Source of the DNA: Byssothecium circinans
Taxonomy: Eukaryota > Ascomycota > Dothideomycetes > Pleosporales > Massarinaceae
Reading direction: 5' to 3'
DNA length: 64,000 bases
Assembly (NCBI GenBank): GCA_010015675.1
Contig: ML976985.1
Span: forward strand, 871,830-935,829
The number at the start of each line of letters is the position of its first letter. The first letter of the stretch is position 1. A model generated the notes under the pieces. It had not been told where the DNA came from and ran no database searches. It saw only the letters and a program-made list of their open reading frames with translations. Below, piece after piece: positions 35,457 through 47,161 of the stretch. Position numbers and translations under genes: made by a program.

Positions 35457-35677
35457 ATACCATGGTATAGAGTAACTAATAGCTTAACCTATAATTATAG
35501 GGTTAGGTTAGTATATAGTAGCTAGTTTCAATACCTACTAGAGATGACGGAATGTTTACTACTACTCTTTAATTAGTATAAAAAAGAATATAATTACTTT
35601 AGCTACTAAATATATTTTCCCTCTGCAAGTATTCCATACTATAAGCTAAATTAGAGTTGTGTGAGCTACGCTGGCTT
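35457..35677 (+). repeat. 5' LTR of element B
   Basis: Shares about 220 bp with 46940-47161. The differences seen by eye are almost all C/T or G/A. It begins (A)TACCATGG here and (A)TGCCATAG on the right. Confidence 0.75.
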
Positions 35678-36043
35678 ATTTAGAGGTCGTGCCTAGGCTC
35701 ATATCTATGATATGTCGTAGAGATGGCTACGTTTGCTTAGATTATGATAGTGGCTACTCGCTATAGCTAAAAAAAGTTTAGTAAGCAATAGTTACTAAAA
35801 GAATAAGAGATATATAGTATTAAGAGTATCTATATAAGGCATCACACTAAAGCTAGAGAGTAGAAATATCACGACGTTTAGCATTAACAACTAGAGGGGA
35901 CGCTTACGCTAGGCCTGATTTTCACGATAAGAAAGTTTACCGCTTCTGGCGCTAAGAGCCCCCTTAGTAAATAAGGATTCAGAATCTAACGCTAAGCTAT
36001 ATAGGAGCCTGCAATCGCGCCAACGTAATAGAAGCTAACTTTA

Positions 36044-36300
36044 GTGCAAAGCTAGGGAGCAGCACTACTAGAGAGCAACCAATATGCAAAGCTAAGGAGC
36101 AGCGCACAACTATAGCATGGCTAGGGAGCAGCTATAGGAGAGCGGCTAATAGTCTTAGTAACCTTTAGCTAATCTTAAAACTATGCTAGGGAGCAACTAA
36201 CCTACTTTATGCAAAGCTAGGGAGCAGCACAAAACTATGGCATGGCTAGGGAGTAGCTATAGAAGGTAGCTAATCGTTTTAGTAACTTTTAACTACCTAA
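36044..36300 (+). repeat. Direct repeats in the leader of element B
   Basis: ATGCAAAGCTAGGGAGCAGC-type units start near 36044 (partial), 36084 and 36209. The last two are 125 bp apart and continue with GCATGGCTAGGGAG and then AGTAAC. They lie between the 5' LTR and gag, and might be packaging or regulatory repeats, or simply a duplication. Confidence 0.6.
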
Positions 36301-36379
36301 AAAACTATTTAAGAACTACATGAACTAGCAATTATAGCTAGGGAGCATTAAGCGTGACGTTTATATTAGATCAAGAATT

Positions 36380-38060
36380 AGATAATAAATCAACAGGATA
36401 TACACTATAAACTAGAAGGATGTTAGAAGCACGCCCCTATCTAGCACTTATTAAGCTAAAGCCCCCACGGAGCTACCTTAATATCTTTAAGGGGCATAAT
36501 ATGTTAGAATAGCTAGAGGCGTACAACTATATAGCTTAGAACGTAGCGTAGATAGATAGGGATAGGCTGTAGATGTTACTAGATTAGTATTTAATAAAGA
36601 TTAGAAAGATAGTAATGTAGTTTCCCTAATTTATAAAGAATAACTAGAAAGGTATCTAGAGTAAAATAAAGGACAACTAGGAAGACATAAATATAGGGCG
36701 ACGCTATAGTACCCGCGCATACCTTAAGACCTACGTTAATAAATGCGCGAAATACCTACTACCTATTATAGAGTACTACACTAACATGTCCGTCTACCTT
36801 ACTAATTGCATTGCTACTAGCTAGGTTATAGAGTAGGAGAAAGGGTAGTATTACTTTTAAGGCCTTAGCTAGCAGGATAAGGAAATAGTAATATTCTATA
36901 TGCTAGAATCTAGCTAGCTAAAAGGAGAAACCATTAACACCTACGACATAGATAAAATTCATAAATATGTAAAGAGTATAGTAAAGCAGCGTGTTAGCTT
37001 CTATAAGCACTAAGAAAAGGAGTGTATTATTAAAGCATAGTAGTTTAAGAACATAGTTAAGGAGGAGATGGCCTACTAGCCTCTTACGCACTAAGAGCTA
37101 ACACGCCGTAATAAGCCGTCTTTATTAAAGCTAGAAAAGTCACAATCCTTAGAGGTTAACCTAGACTTAGAACATTTAGTTAACTAATTTAAGGGCCTAA
37201 ATCTAGACGCTGCCTTAGTCTTCTAGCTTGCTAACTAAAGCTACATTAAGCTATATCTTTAAGATCCTAAGAACTACGCCTAATTCCTAACTTATCTTAT
37301 TAGTCCTCATTATTAGTAAGAAAGGTTGAGCTAGCAAAGTCGCCCGCCATAGATAAATTAGAGGAATGATGGGTCGTAGTCTATATAGAAGTAGGGCGAT
37401 GATTAGCCCTAGCAAGCTTTATAGTATTTTAGCTATAAGAGCACTAATTACACTATTAAGGATTATATAGACCTGCTAGATATTCACATGCATGGCTAGG
37501 CTTATAAAGTAGTTAAAGATAACAACTAATACTAGTACTACGGCCTACGTGATTTAGGATTTAGTTAGGTTAAAGGGGGACCTGTAAGGCATAGTATTAC
37601 ATAGTAGCTAAAGAATACTATTTCTATTAAGTTTAGAGTCCTAATAGATGCTATTAGGTAATCCTTCCGTAAGGTATGTAAAGACTAGGCTGCGCGGCTA
37701 CCTAAGAAGAGTAACTTTATTAAAGTCATAAACGTGGATGCCGGCTAGATGTAGGATAACGTAATAATACTAATAACTAACTAGGATAAGTAATTCTTTC
37801 ACCTAGTTAAGGAAGTCTTTAACCTTAATCTAGTAGATAGAAACTACATTATTCTCTAACTATAATATAAGGCGTCGCCTGCCTAGCGGCTAGCACCTAG
37901 AAATGAAGCTAGGCAGGCTCCTCTAGGCTCTGCCCCGCAAACTTAAGTTAAAAGATATAAGCAACGAGAGCAGCGTTAGCGCGCTAAGCAAGAAAGGGAC
38001 CTATTAATTAATTAAATCTAGCGTAGAATTAACTCTAACTTACCAGAAACTATCTAGCTA
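36380..38060 (+). pseudogene. Element B gag relic
   Basis: The plus strand carries a long frame broken by TAG/TAA. A zinc-knuckle remnant near 37,429-37,470 reads FSYKSTNYTIKDYI, where CCHC Cys and His codons appear as Tyr (C-to-Y, H-to-Y by C-to-T/G-to-A). IHMHG and VKGGPVRH follow, as in other fungal Gypsy gag proteins. The approximate start is near 36,400 (KPPRSYLNIFKGHNMLE). Gag would form the particle and bind RNA. Confidence 0.65.
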
Positions 38061-41000
38061 TTTAAAGATGAAAGCTAACGGAATTCTCCCTTTAACTATA
38101 TGAACCTACCTTACATTACTAAAAGAAGAGTGTAGTTTACAGTAACTAATAAGGAATCTATTAAGAACGCTGTTAACATAACTACTAACTAGACCCTTAT
38201 TGCCGCACTAACCTAAGAAGTTAAGGGTCTTACTATTAGAAACCTTCTTGCTTACCCTACTTTTAAAAAGCCTCTTTAGGAGCTACTATAGAAAAGAGCT
38301 TCTAAAGATGCTACTAAACCATATACACAGGCTAGAGTCGCTAAAATGAACATAGTTGAAACTTTCTTAAACATGACTATATATAATAGTTACTATAGTA
38401 ACAACTCTAGATATCTCTTAGCAGCCTTTTATTAGATAAGATATAACTAATATTACCCTAGCAACTACTACTAAGCCTACTGTAGGATGTAACGTAATCA
38501 CGTACTATAGCTTAAATTCATTAAGGGCTACCTAAATTAATAGGACTAGTAACTTATATAATAAAAACTAGGACTAACTAACTAAGGATGACTACTACCA
38601 GCGCGACAAAGATAGTAGTTACGTCATTACGTTAAATAAGCTACTATAGGTGTAGGCCACTATTAATAGTAATTAAGTTAAGTATCTTATTAATACTAGG
38701 TCAATAATTAACCTAATAAGAGAATTAGCTATAAATGCCCTACAACTCCTGTATAAGGTTAGAGATAGGTCTAATAGTTTAATTACAGCTAATGGCTAAC
38801 AAACTATGTTTATAGGTACCGCATTTAACGTCCCTATAACTATTAGCTTAGTAACGACACTTACCTATTTCTAGCTTATTAAATACTTGAGTAGATCTAT
38901 TATCCTTAGGGTCCCCTAGTGTGCCTAAACCTAGATATCCCTCTAGTTTAATACTATAGGAAGAATTAGTTACTAGGTTGTTTCCTTAAAAGGAGACTAT
39001 AATATTATGTTTATAGCTACTTAGCTAGCTAGTTTAGCTCTCTACTATCAAATACAGCTGCTAGCCAGTACGGTAATTATTAGGCTGGTGAAAAGAGAGG
39101 GCCGCGCTTTAGTAGATGAACTTACGGAGTAAATAGGCTACCTATCATGCAATATAGTACATTTGAATAAGCCTAAAATCTAGTACTAAATTTTTACCTA
39201 AGCCTTCCGGCCTAGCTAGACTAGAAAGACCTTAGGGAATAAGCATAGATTGCTGGCAGGATGAACGGCAGCGATCTTAAAAGCGCCGTGTCAGCCATTA
39301 CTAAATATAACGAGCTAATGGGCGAAATAGACGCTAATAATAAGGATGAAGCCTATAAGCTTCTTACCTCTAGCCTGTAGTAACAATTGCAGCGCGCCTC
39401 GTAGAGCATGGAATCATTAGCAATAACACTTAAATTAGCGCTATAATAAGAAAGGCACTTTGAAACGCCTTATAATGCGCACTATTCTAAGGTAAATACT
39501 ATGTATAAGTAAGTAGGGATGAAGGTTTAGCCTATTAATAAACTACAACTATCTTAGCCTATAAAGTTTAGGGATCCCTTTTAGAAGAAAACCGTAATTA
39601 AAGCATAGCTGCTATGCGATAGCCTTCGCGGGCTAGATATTAGGCCATATAACTATTTATTTAAAAAGTAACATTCACCTTTTCCTAGAGGAACCTAGCT
39701 TATGCTAGAATAAATTAGGACTATAAATATTAGAGAAGAACTATAGCTATTAGAAAAGGAGATGCTCCTATAAGTGCTACTAAATTAAGAATTAGCTATC
39801 ACATATACTTTTTATAAATCTAGCTGAATTTACCTATTAGTTTTACTACCGTATAAAATCAAAACGAAGCCTTACTAGGCGTGGCAAGTTAGGGCATTTT
39901 AACTGCTTAAAAAGCTAGAAGTAGAAGCTACCAAGATGTTTAACGAGCGGATCTAGTAAGGGACGCTAGAAATATGCAATAGCTAGTACTAAAATCTATG
40001 GTTCTTAGTCCCTAAGAAAGACAAAGAATATTAGTTAATTAATAATGCTTAGAAAATTAACTTAGTAACTATCTAGGATGCAAATCTACTACTATGTGCT
40101 AATGATTTCTTAAAGAAATTTGTAAGGTGTAGCATACTTACCCTTATAGACTATTTCTTTAGGTATAACTAAATAGAGCTCTATGTAGATAGCAGAGATA
40201 TCATGGCTTTCTATAGACCGCGAGGCCTAGTTCAGTAATGCACCCTACCTATAAGAGTCACGAATGCACTAGCCGCGTTTCTATAGGTAATTATAAAGAT
40301 GTTATTTAACTATATACTACATGATTGCTTGCCTTTTATTAATGATGTGTGTATTAGAGGCCTAAAAACTGACTACCACTAATAAGAAGCGCTGCTAGGA
40401 ATTTAGCAGTTTATCCTTAAGCACCTCTAGTAAATAGACCGCATTCTTATAGATGTTAAACGAGCTAGCTTAATAGTTTTAAGAACTAAGTGCTTCTAGG
40501 GATTTAAAAGAATTAAGGTTATAAAGTATAAAGTTAATTCTAATAGTCACTACCCTTAGAAAAAGAAGGTTATTAAAATTATTAATTAGCCTAAATGTAA
40601 GAATGTTACTAAAGTCCGCATATTCCTAGGCATTTATGTCTATTACTAAATCTAGATTTTCTGCTTTATGATCGTAGCTAAGCCTCTCTTTAAGCTCCTG
40701 CGATAAGAACAGGAATAGTAATAGGAAGACGCTTAGTAAATGGCCATAATTACACTTAAGGAAGCTATTACTATAGCCCTAGCCCTAGTTAGCCTTAACT
40801 ATAAAGGTGGGGAGGTTTACCTTGGTATTAACGCATCAGGTAAAGGTAGTGGGGCGTTGATAGAACAAGCGGACGCTAATAATAAGTGACACTTAATTCA
40901 ATTTAAAAGCGTGCTCTAGTTAATTAATAAAGCTAAATAGGATTCTATAAAATTAGAATGCTACGCTATTCTTTAGGCACTAAAAAAGTTTAGAATCTAG

Positions 41001-42840
41001 CTCTATAGGATTCATTTTACTATTAAAATAGATGCTAAAACACTTATTACTTAGCTTAACCACGTGTCAACCGACCTTCTAGGATCTTTCATGAATCGCT
41101 GGCTAGGTGTAATTATAATATGGGATTTCACTATTATATATAAGCTAGGTAAGAAGAATATCATCCCTGATGCGCTATCCTAATACTTAAAGCTAGAGGG
41201 TTAGGAACTACTAAAGGAAACCTAGGATAATATTAAAGAATTCATTGACTAGACGCTATATAAAATAATTAAGATAACCTAATTAGCTAGCTAAAATATA
41301 GCCTTCTAATCAAACGCGGTCTTAACCTTTGTAAGCCTTACTAAGGTAAACCACACTATGGATATTAGCTAAGTGTTAGATAACACGTACGGCGTTGAAT
41401 CTAACCGTATTATAAGGTTCCTTCTGCAAGGGGAAACACCTAAGGGAGCCTCCTAGAAAGAGCTTAAAGCCTAGAAGAAACACGCCCTTACATTCTACAC
41501 GTTAGATAGAATCCTGTTTAAGAAGACCTTAAGAAATATAACCCTAAAATAAGTTATTAATAATCTAGATATTTAGGCCACGATTATTATTGCTATCTAT
41601 GAGCAGATTAGTTATAGAAAGGCGAATAGGGTTACCTTAGTAGTAGCCTTAAGATACTAGTAGGAAAGCATTTAGGCATACGTAATCTAGTTTATCTAGC
41701 CCTATAACTAATACTAGAGAAAAGCCTACTATTAGAAACGTAACGCCCTTTATTTAACATTTACTATCATCCTTTAGGATTAGGTCAGCCTTAATATAGT
41801 CTACATGCTAAGTGTTAGAGGATTTAAATACCTAGTAGTCGCAAGAGAGTAGATAACTAAGTAGCTAAAAGCGTGGGCTCTTAGAAAGAATAACGCTAAA
41901 TTAGTTATAAAGTTTATCTATAAGGACCTTATTTGCAGGTAGTCTATGGTTAAACGTATTAACGTTAACAGCGGGCTAGAAAATAAAGATATTATCATTG
42001 CTCTTATAAAACTCTATCGCATTTGCAGAGTGCAGGCGTTAGGGTATAATCCTTAGGGCATGGGCTTCATTGAAGGAGGGCATAAAGTTATCATTAACAC
42101 GCTCGCGAAACTAAAAGGTATATAGGTTAATAACCTTCCTACTATCCTTCTAGTAGACTAGGTCTTAGTTCATGAATTAATAGGCTATTCCCTAATGCAG
42201 CTTATTACTAGCTAAAACTTAATCCTACTAATTAAGCTATTATTACTAACCTAGCAAACGCTGCCTGAGAATAAGATTTACACCTACGACAAGCTTATAG
42301 CGCTTTGCGCTATACAGCTTAATGTCCGTGACGCTAATATAGATAAAGCAGCGGTGAAGGTTAAGTATCTTTGCTAGTGTAAGAAAGAGTACTAGGATGA
42401 ACACTAGGATATTATTACTAGCCGTGCCAAACGTCACCAGCTTATTCTGCTCAGGGGCATAAAGAAGGAAGTCTCGAAATCAATAGATTACAAACTAGCT
42501 GATAGATAGTATAGCTTATTCTAAGTGCGTGATATTAGTAACTAAGACTAGTACTTTCTTTAAGAACTTAATAGTACTACCTTCTAGCACCTAGTCTCTA
42601 GCTATCATATTCACCTCTACTATCCCTACACCTAAGAACATATTAAAGCAATTAATTAAGGATTTATAAGACTATAGGATAAAGATACATGGCACTTAAC
42701 ACACTAATAGATAGACCCACCACTAGTAGAGGATTTTAGCAAAGAGTTAGTTAATAAAATAGAGGATAGTAATGAAGACAATCCTAATAATTTAGACTCT
42801 AAGGAGGATAGCGCGCAACTACGCATAGCAGAATAACTAT
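38060..42840 (+). pseudogene. Element B pol relic: protease, RT, RNase H, integrase
   Basis: The plus strand contains LINTRSIINLI near 38,690 (aspartic protease, from D-T-G). RT begins near 39,950 with LWFLVPKKDKEYQLIN, then LTLIDYFFRYNQI, DIMAFYRPRGLVQ and LPFINDVCIRG (about 40,330; the YxDD box is FIND, from FIDD). RNase H has YLGINASGKGSGALIEQ (about 40,820) and TIKIDAKTLITQLNHVSTD (about 41,030). The integrase has a Zn-binding region with a Cys/His remnant (about 41,600-41,720), then VSLNIVYM and VNSGLENKDI (first and second Asp as Asn, about 41,790 and 41,965). Catalytic Asp-to-Asn changes and many stops make it inactive. Protein ends near 42,840. Confidence 0.75.
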
Positions 42841-43683
42841 GACATCTTCCTTATTAATATGTTAAAGAAGCTAACTTAAACCGCTAGTAATAGCCATCCC
42901 CCTAAGTCGTAATCCTATCTTAACGCTGATAACAAGCTGCAGCCATGGGGCGGCTGTAGGAATAAGGTAAAAGAAAAGGAAGGCTAGTTATAGAGAAAGA
43001 AAATAAGAATAGTGTATTTATTAGAATAAGGCATAGGAGGTATAGGCGTTTAAGTAGGAAAATTATAATTTCCTAATTTAAATAAATTTAATAATTTTCG
43101 CTTAACACGATACTAATAATGTTACTGCTATGCTAGCGCCTCTAGTAGCTAATTAGACACTATAAGGTATACCTAGTAAACTATAATTAGATAAAGAGTA
43201 GTACTAATATTAGATTTTAAGAATAGATGAGATATTTTTTAACTACTATCACCGCCGCTACTATAGGGAAATATACCGTCCTTTGTAGAAATGCAGCATG
43301 TTCCCGTATATAGACGGGTGACACGCTGCGTGTTAAATAAAAATACCTAGTGTTACCGCTAAAATGACTAGAAATAATAAGGGGATTATGGTGAATAAAC
43401 GCGAGTAAAACATATAAATAGTAAATAGTAAAGTAGTAAGCTAACAGCAAGATAGCTTATTAAACTAAATAGTTTAAAGCGTGATTAAAATAACTAGCAT
43501 TACTAAGCTATACTAGCGGTCGAATAAGGAGAGGGGCTAAAAAGACGGCAAGGACAGCGTAGAGCTATAGAAGGGTAGGAAGCTATTAAATAGTGATAGG
43601 TACTATTTAACTAGCCCTACTAGCCCCCTATCTTTCATGATAACTTTCATTTATCTTTAACTATTATGAGAATTACTGTCACC

Positions 43684-46600
43684 ATGCCCCTAAAGATAAT
43701 TCCTGGATCTACTTAGTAGCCTTAGCAGTAGCAGATCATAGTTAATATTAGCCTTTATTTAATAACCCTCCTTCCCCATGCATGGGAACTTACTTTTAAT
43801 AAAGCCCTTTAACATATTAAGGCTTAGTTAGGTAGTAAGCGCTAGGCCGCATATTACAAGCTAATAGCGCAATGTTCTCTTTATCTAGATAAGAGCCTTA
43901 ATCTATTTTAGTAGTTAGGAAAAGAGATAGAAAAAGATAGTAAAGTAATAAGAATCTAGGGTAGCTTAAGTCAATTCTATAAGTACTATCTATGGCTAAG
44001 GAGCGCGTACAATTCTAGGTTGAAATGGTATACTAAGTTAGTTAGCGCGTAGAACTAAGTTAGACTAGCTATAACACTCTAGAAATCTAGTTTCTCTCTA
44101 AAGCCCTCCTTCCTTTTAGTCCTAAAGTGTAGATGTAGCACTAGCTAATAACCTACCTTACCTATATTACTTAGTGAAACATAAAGATGTCTAACATCAC
44201 GCCCTTTATTAATATAAAGATGATCTAGCGCTTTAAGGTAAAAGCTAACGTTACTACCTAAGACTAAACTATCTACAGCTTATATTAGGATTTCTCTTAT
44301 AAGCTAGCCTATGCCCTCTAATAGTTGTGGGATAGCGATGCTTTGCTTAAAAAGTGCCCTAAGTCTATTATTAACATCTATATCTAGCCTATGTGTATAA
44401 CTAGTTTAAAGAAATGACTAGTGAAGCTACCTTTAGGATAAATAAGCAGAGGTAGCCCTACCCTTTTATGCTATAAGAAGCCTAAAGGCTATTAGATAAT
44501 CTATGAAAGTTCTAACTCTAGATCTATAAGCGCACTAGTTTACTTATTCCTGTGATCCATGATTTAGAATAGGAGATCACTAGGTTAGCTATTAGTAGTG
44601 CTAGCAAAATGCTAGCAGAATATCCTTACACTTAGGAGCACATTAACCGTGTAATTAACGTAGTTTCTTTAACATCCTCCCCTTACCTTTAGTAAGCCTA
44701 GCTAATGCGACAGTCTTAAGACGTGTAGATATAATCCCTTAGGTCTTATAGACGTTACGCATCTTTAAACGTTACTATGGCAAATGCTCTTTAGGAAATA
44801 TTAAAGCCTAACCTAGTACGTAGAGTAAGAGAGTATATAGTAAACGCTTTACTAAATACGCCTACCTTTTACTTAATAAACCTATAAGCCTTATTACTAC
44901 GGGTGACGTAATCTATGGCTAGGAAAAACCATAAGCATGTGCTTACCGTAGAAAGCAATAGGCTAGCTATCACGCAGGCTTTAGAAGAAGAGGGTAATAA
45001 CTTTGATTAGGAGATAGTTAACAACCTAGACATTAAGGATATTAGGGTTATTAAGAAGGAGGTAAAGTGTAGCTGTTCCTAGCCTAATTTACCATTAAAT
45101 CAGGCGCTAAAGAACGCTAGGCTACGCTGGCAGGCCATGCACAAGGATAAGCTATACATCCTAACGCTATACTATGATAAAATCTCTAATAGTTATAAAG
45201 TTTATTTTTAGCATGGCAAAGCCACCATAAGCTACATTAGTATTGCCGTCCGCGCCTTATCTAAAGAACGTCTATAGTAGCTCCTTAAGTTACTATACAT
45301 GAATTATAACTAGTAGGGTGATTTCAAGAATAACCCCTAGACATATATCCTCTTCTAGCGTGGCACCCATGGATATTGTGATAAAGATTAGCTAAAAAGC
45401 TACTAGTTCTTTCTAGCGTAGTAAAAGTAGTACATAAATTTTAACTACGTTATCTAGTAATTTAGTATGTAAAGGCAGATTACTACCTTTTATAAGATAG
45501 GCATAGTAATTATAGGCAGCATTCTCACCTAGATCTATAAAGACCTAGAGCTTAAAAAGGTGCTTAATAAATTATATAGCATATACAACTACTACCTGCG
45601 GCGCATCTAGGATAAATCTAACCTAGGATAGGGCTAGATTATGTACCACTTTCTTATCTAGTAGCTTATTCGTTCTAATCTAGCTTACTAGGTTTAGTAT
45701 ATAGTTTTGCAAAAATAGCCTTATTTAATTTTATATCTCTACTATGCTAAATCCACCTCTCTAGGCGACAACACTACTTTCAAGCATATAAATTATAACC
45801 TAGAGGAAGTCTACCATAATAGGCGCGGCGCTAACATAATTTAGGGGAGTGTATCTTAGGATAAAGAGGATAAGAAGAACTATACTATCCTATTTAATAG
45901 ATTTCACACCTGCCTTAACTAGTATATGGCGTAGAGGAAATCCCTTAGCTAGACTACCTATGCCTACATTAAGGGCTAGGTAGATGCGCGCGATTAGCCG
46001 CCTAAGTTAAATAATCGCATTAAGCACCTATAGTAGATATGCTACCTTTGCAAACCTAGGTAGATTTACATTTTAAAACTAACTATCTTTTATAGCTTAA
46101 CTAGCCTAGCTACTAAACAGCGCCGTACTATGCTCCCATAGTTTATTTAAGTCTGCGATAATATAAAGCATATAGAGATTCTAGAAATAAGAACTTATAA
46201 TAAAATTACTATAGCCTACTATAATTATACTGCGCTACCTGCTACCTCTTTAGGGCATCTAAATAAGTATAGTAGCATTAACTAGCCCTTCCCTAGTATA
46301 GCACCTATCTAATAGACCTTAGCAATTTTACGCGCGTTAGTTTATTAGGAGCGCTGGGATTCTCCCTAAGTCTACTATAAGCTAGCAATATATTTTAGAG
46401 ATGACATGACTTATAATAAGATAAAGGGCTAGATCTAGGAGCACCGTAAAAATGCAAAGAAGGCTGTTCTTATTAGTTAGGAAGTGTGTAAAGAAGCTAA
46501 GCGTATTACTTATAGGCTAAATCCTGCTAAGGGTATTCCTAATTAGTCTTGCTTCTTAACCTAAGGAGCTAGGCCGCTATTAGGCCAGGATAACAACGTC

Positions 46601-46757
46601 ACTAACGTGAATGTTATAGTTAATTAAGCTGTTGACAGGTTTCTCTACCTTTGCGGATAGGATCTATTAGAGCGCCGTTAGGCTAAGTTCTATTAGGATA
46701 GGATTCCTAATATGCCTAAGGAGGAGAATAGCAACAATAATAGGATAGAGATATGAG
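43684..46757 (+). pseudogene. Element B: long extra ORF downstream of integrase, unidentified
   Basis: From ATG 43684 the plus strand stays coding-like for about 1,000 codons to TAG near 46,755, with stops nearly all TAG/TAA and a few frame changes (for example near 44,150). The text is rich in Gln (read from TAG), Lys, Tyr and Leu and contains HGYCDKDQLKSYQFFLA, YHNRRGANIIQGSV and VYYKLAIYFRDDM. No domain is recognised. It lies between integrase and the 3' LTR, where some Gypsy elements carry an env-like or other accessory gene. There is no obvious signal peptide or membrane anchor. A long C/T-rich tract (46,780-46,850) follows it. Confidence 0.5.
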
Positions 46758-46939
46758 ATGGTTTGCCTATAGTAGTTAGAATTTCCTTTCTCTCCTCTTT
46801 TCCTTTTGTTTTTCTTTCTCTCTCTCTCTCTTTCTTATAGAGTTGATTTTTAGTTGTTTCTTTTTAGGCTATAGCTAAGGAGAATTGGTTTGGTTTAGCT
46901 GCAGCATTAGGGGGCGATACTATAGGCATGGGAGGTTAT

Positions 46940-47161
46940 ATGCCATAGCACAAAGTAACTAATAGCTTAACCTATAGTCACGGGGTTAGGTTAGTATATA
47001 GTAGCTAGTTTTAACACCTGCTAGAGATGATGGAATGTTTACTACTACTCTTTGATTAGTATAGAAAAGAATACAATTACTTTAGCTACTAAATACATTT
47101 TTCCTCTACGAGTATTCTATACTATGAGCTGAATTAGAGTTGTGTAAGCTACGCTAGTTTA
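46940..47161 (+). repeat. 3' LTR of element B
   Basis: Partner of 35457-35677. It is preceded by a purine-rich GCATGGGAGG at about 46,927-46,936 that may be the polypurine tract. Confidence 0.75.

Larger units (their letters stand above)
35457..47161 (+). mobile_element. Large plus-strand Gypsy retrotransposon B (about 11.7 kb), nested in A3
   Basis: Direct LTRs of about 220 bp (35457-35677 and 46940-47161) enclose gag, pol in the order protease-RT-RNase H-integrase (the Gypsy order) and an extra long ORF. Flanks CTATT (35452-35456) and CCGTC (47162-47166) would be identical after undoing three transitions. A3 text resumes directly after the right end (TCTTTGCCTTGC, as in A4 near 30,540). 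The exact LTR start is uncertain by a base or two. At 11.7 kb it is long for a fungal Gypsy element because of the extra ORF. Confidence 0.8.

Noticed and set aside
42246..43450. Minus-strand frames at 42246-42437 and 43217-43450
   Set aside because: Shadows opposite element B; the plus strand carries the pol end and the leader of the extra ORF.
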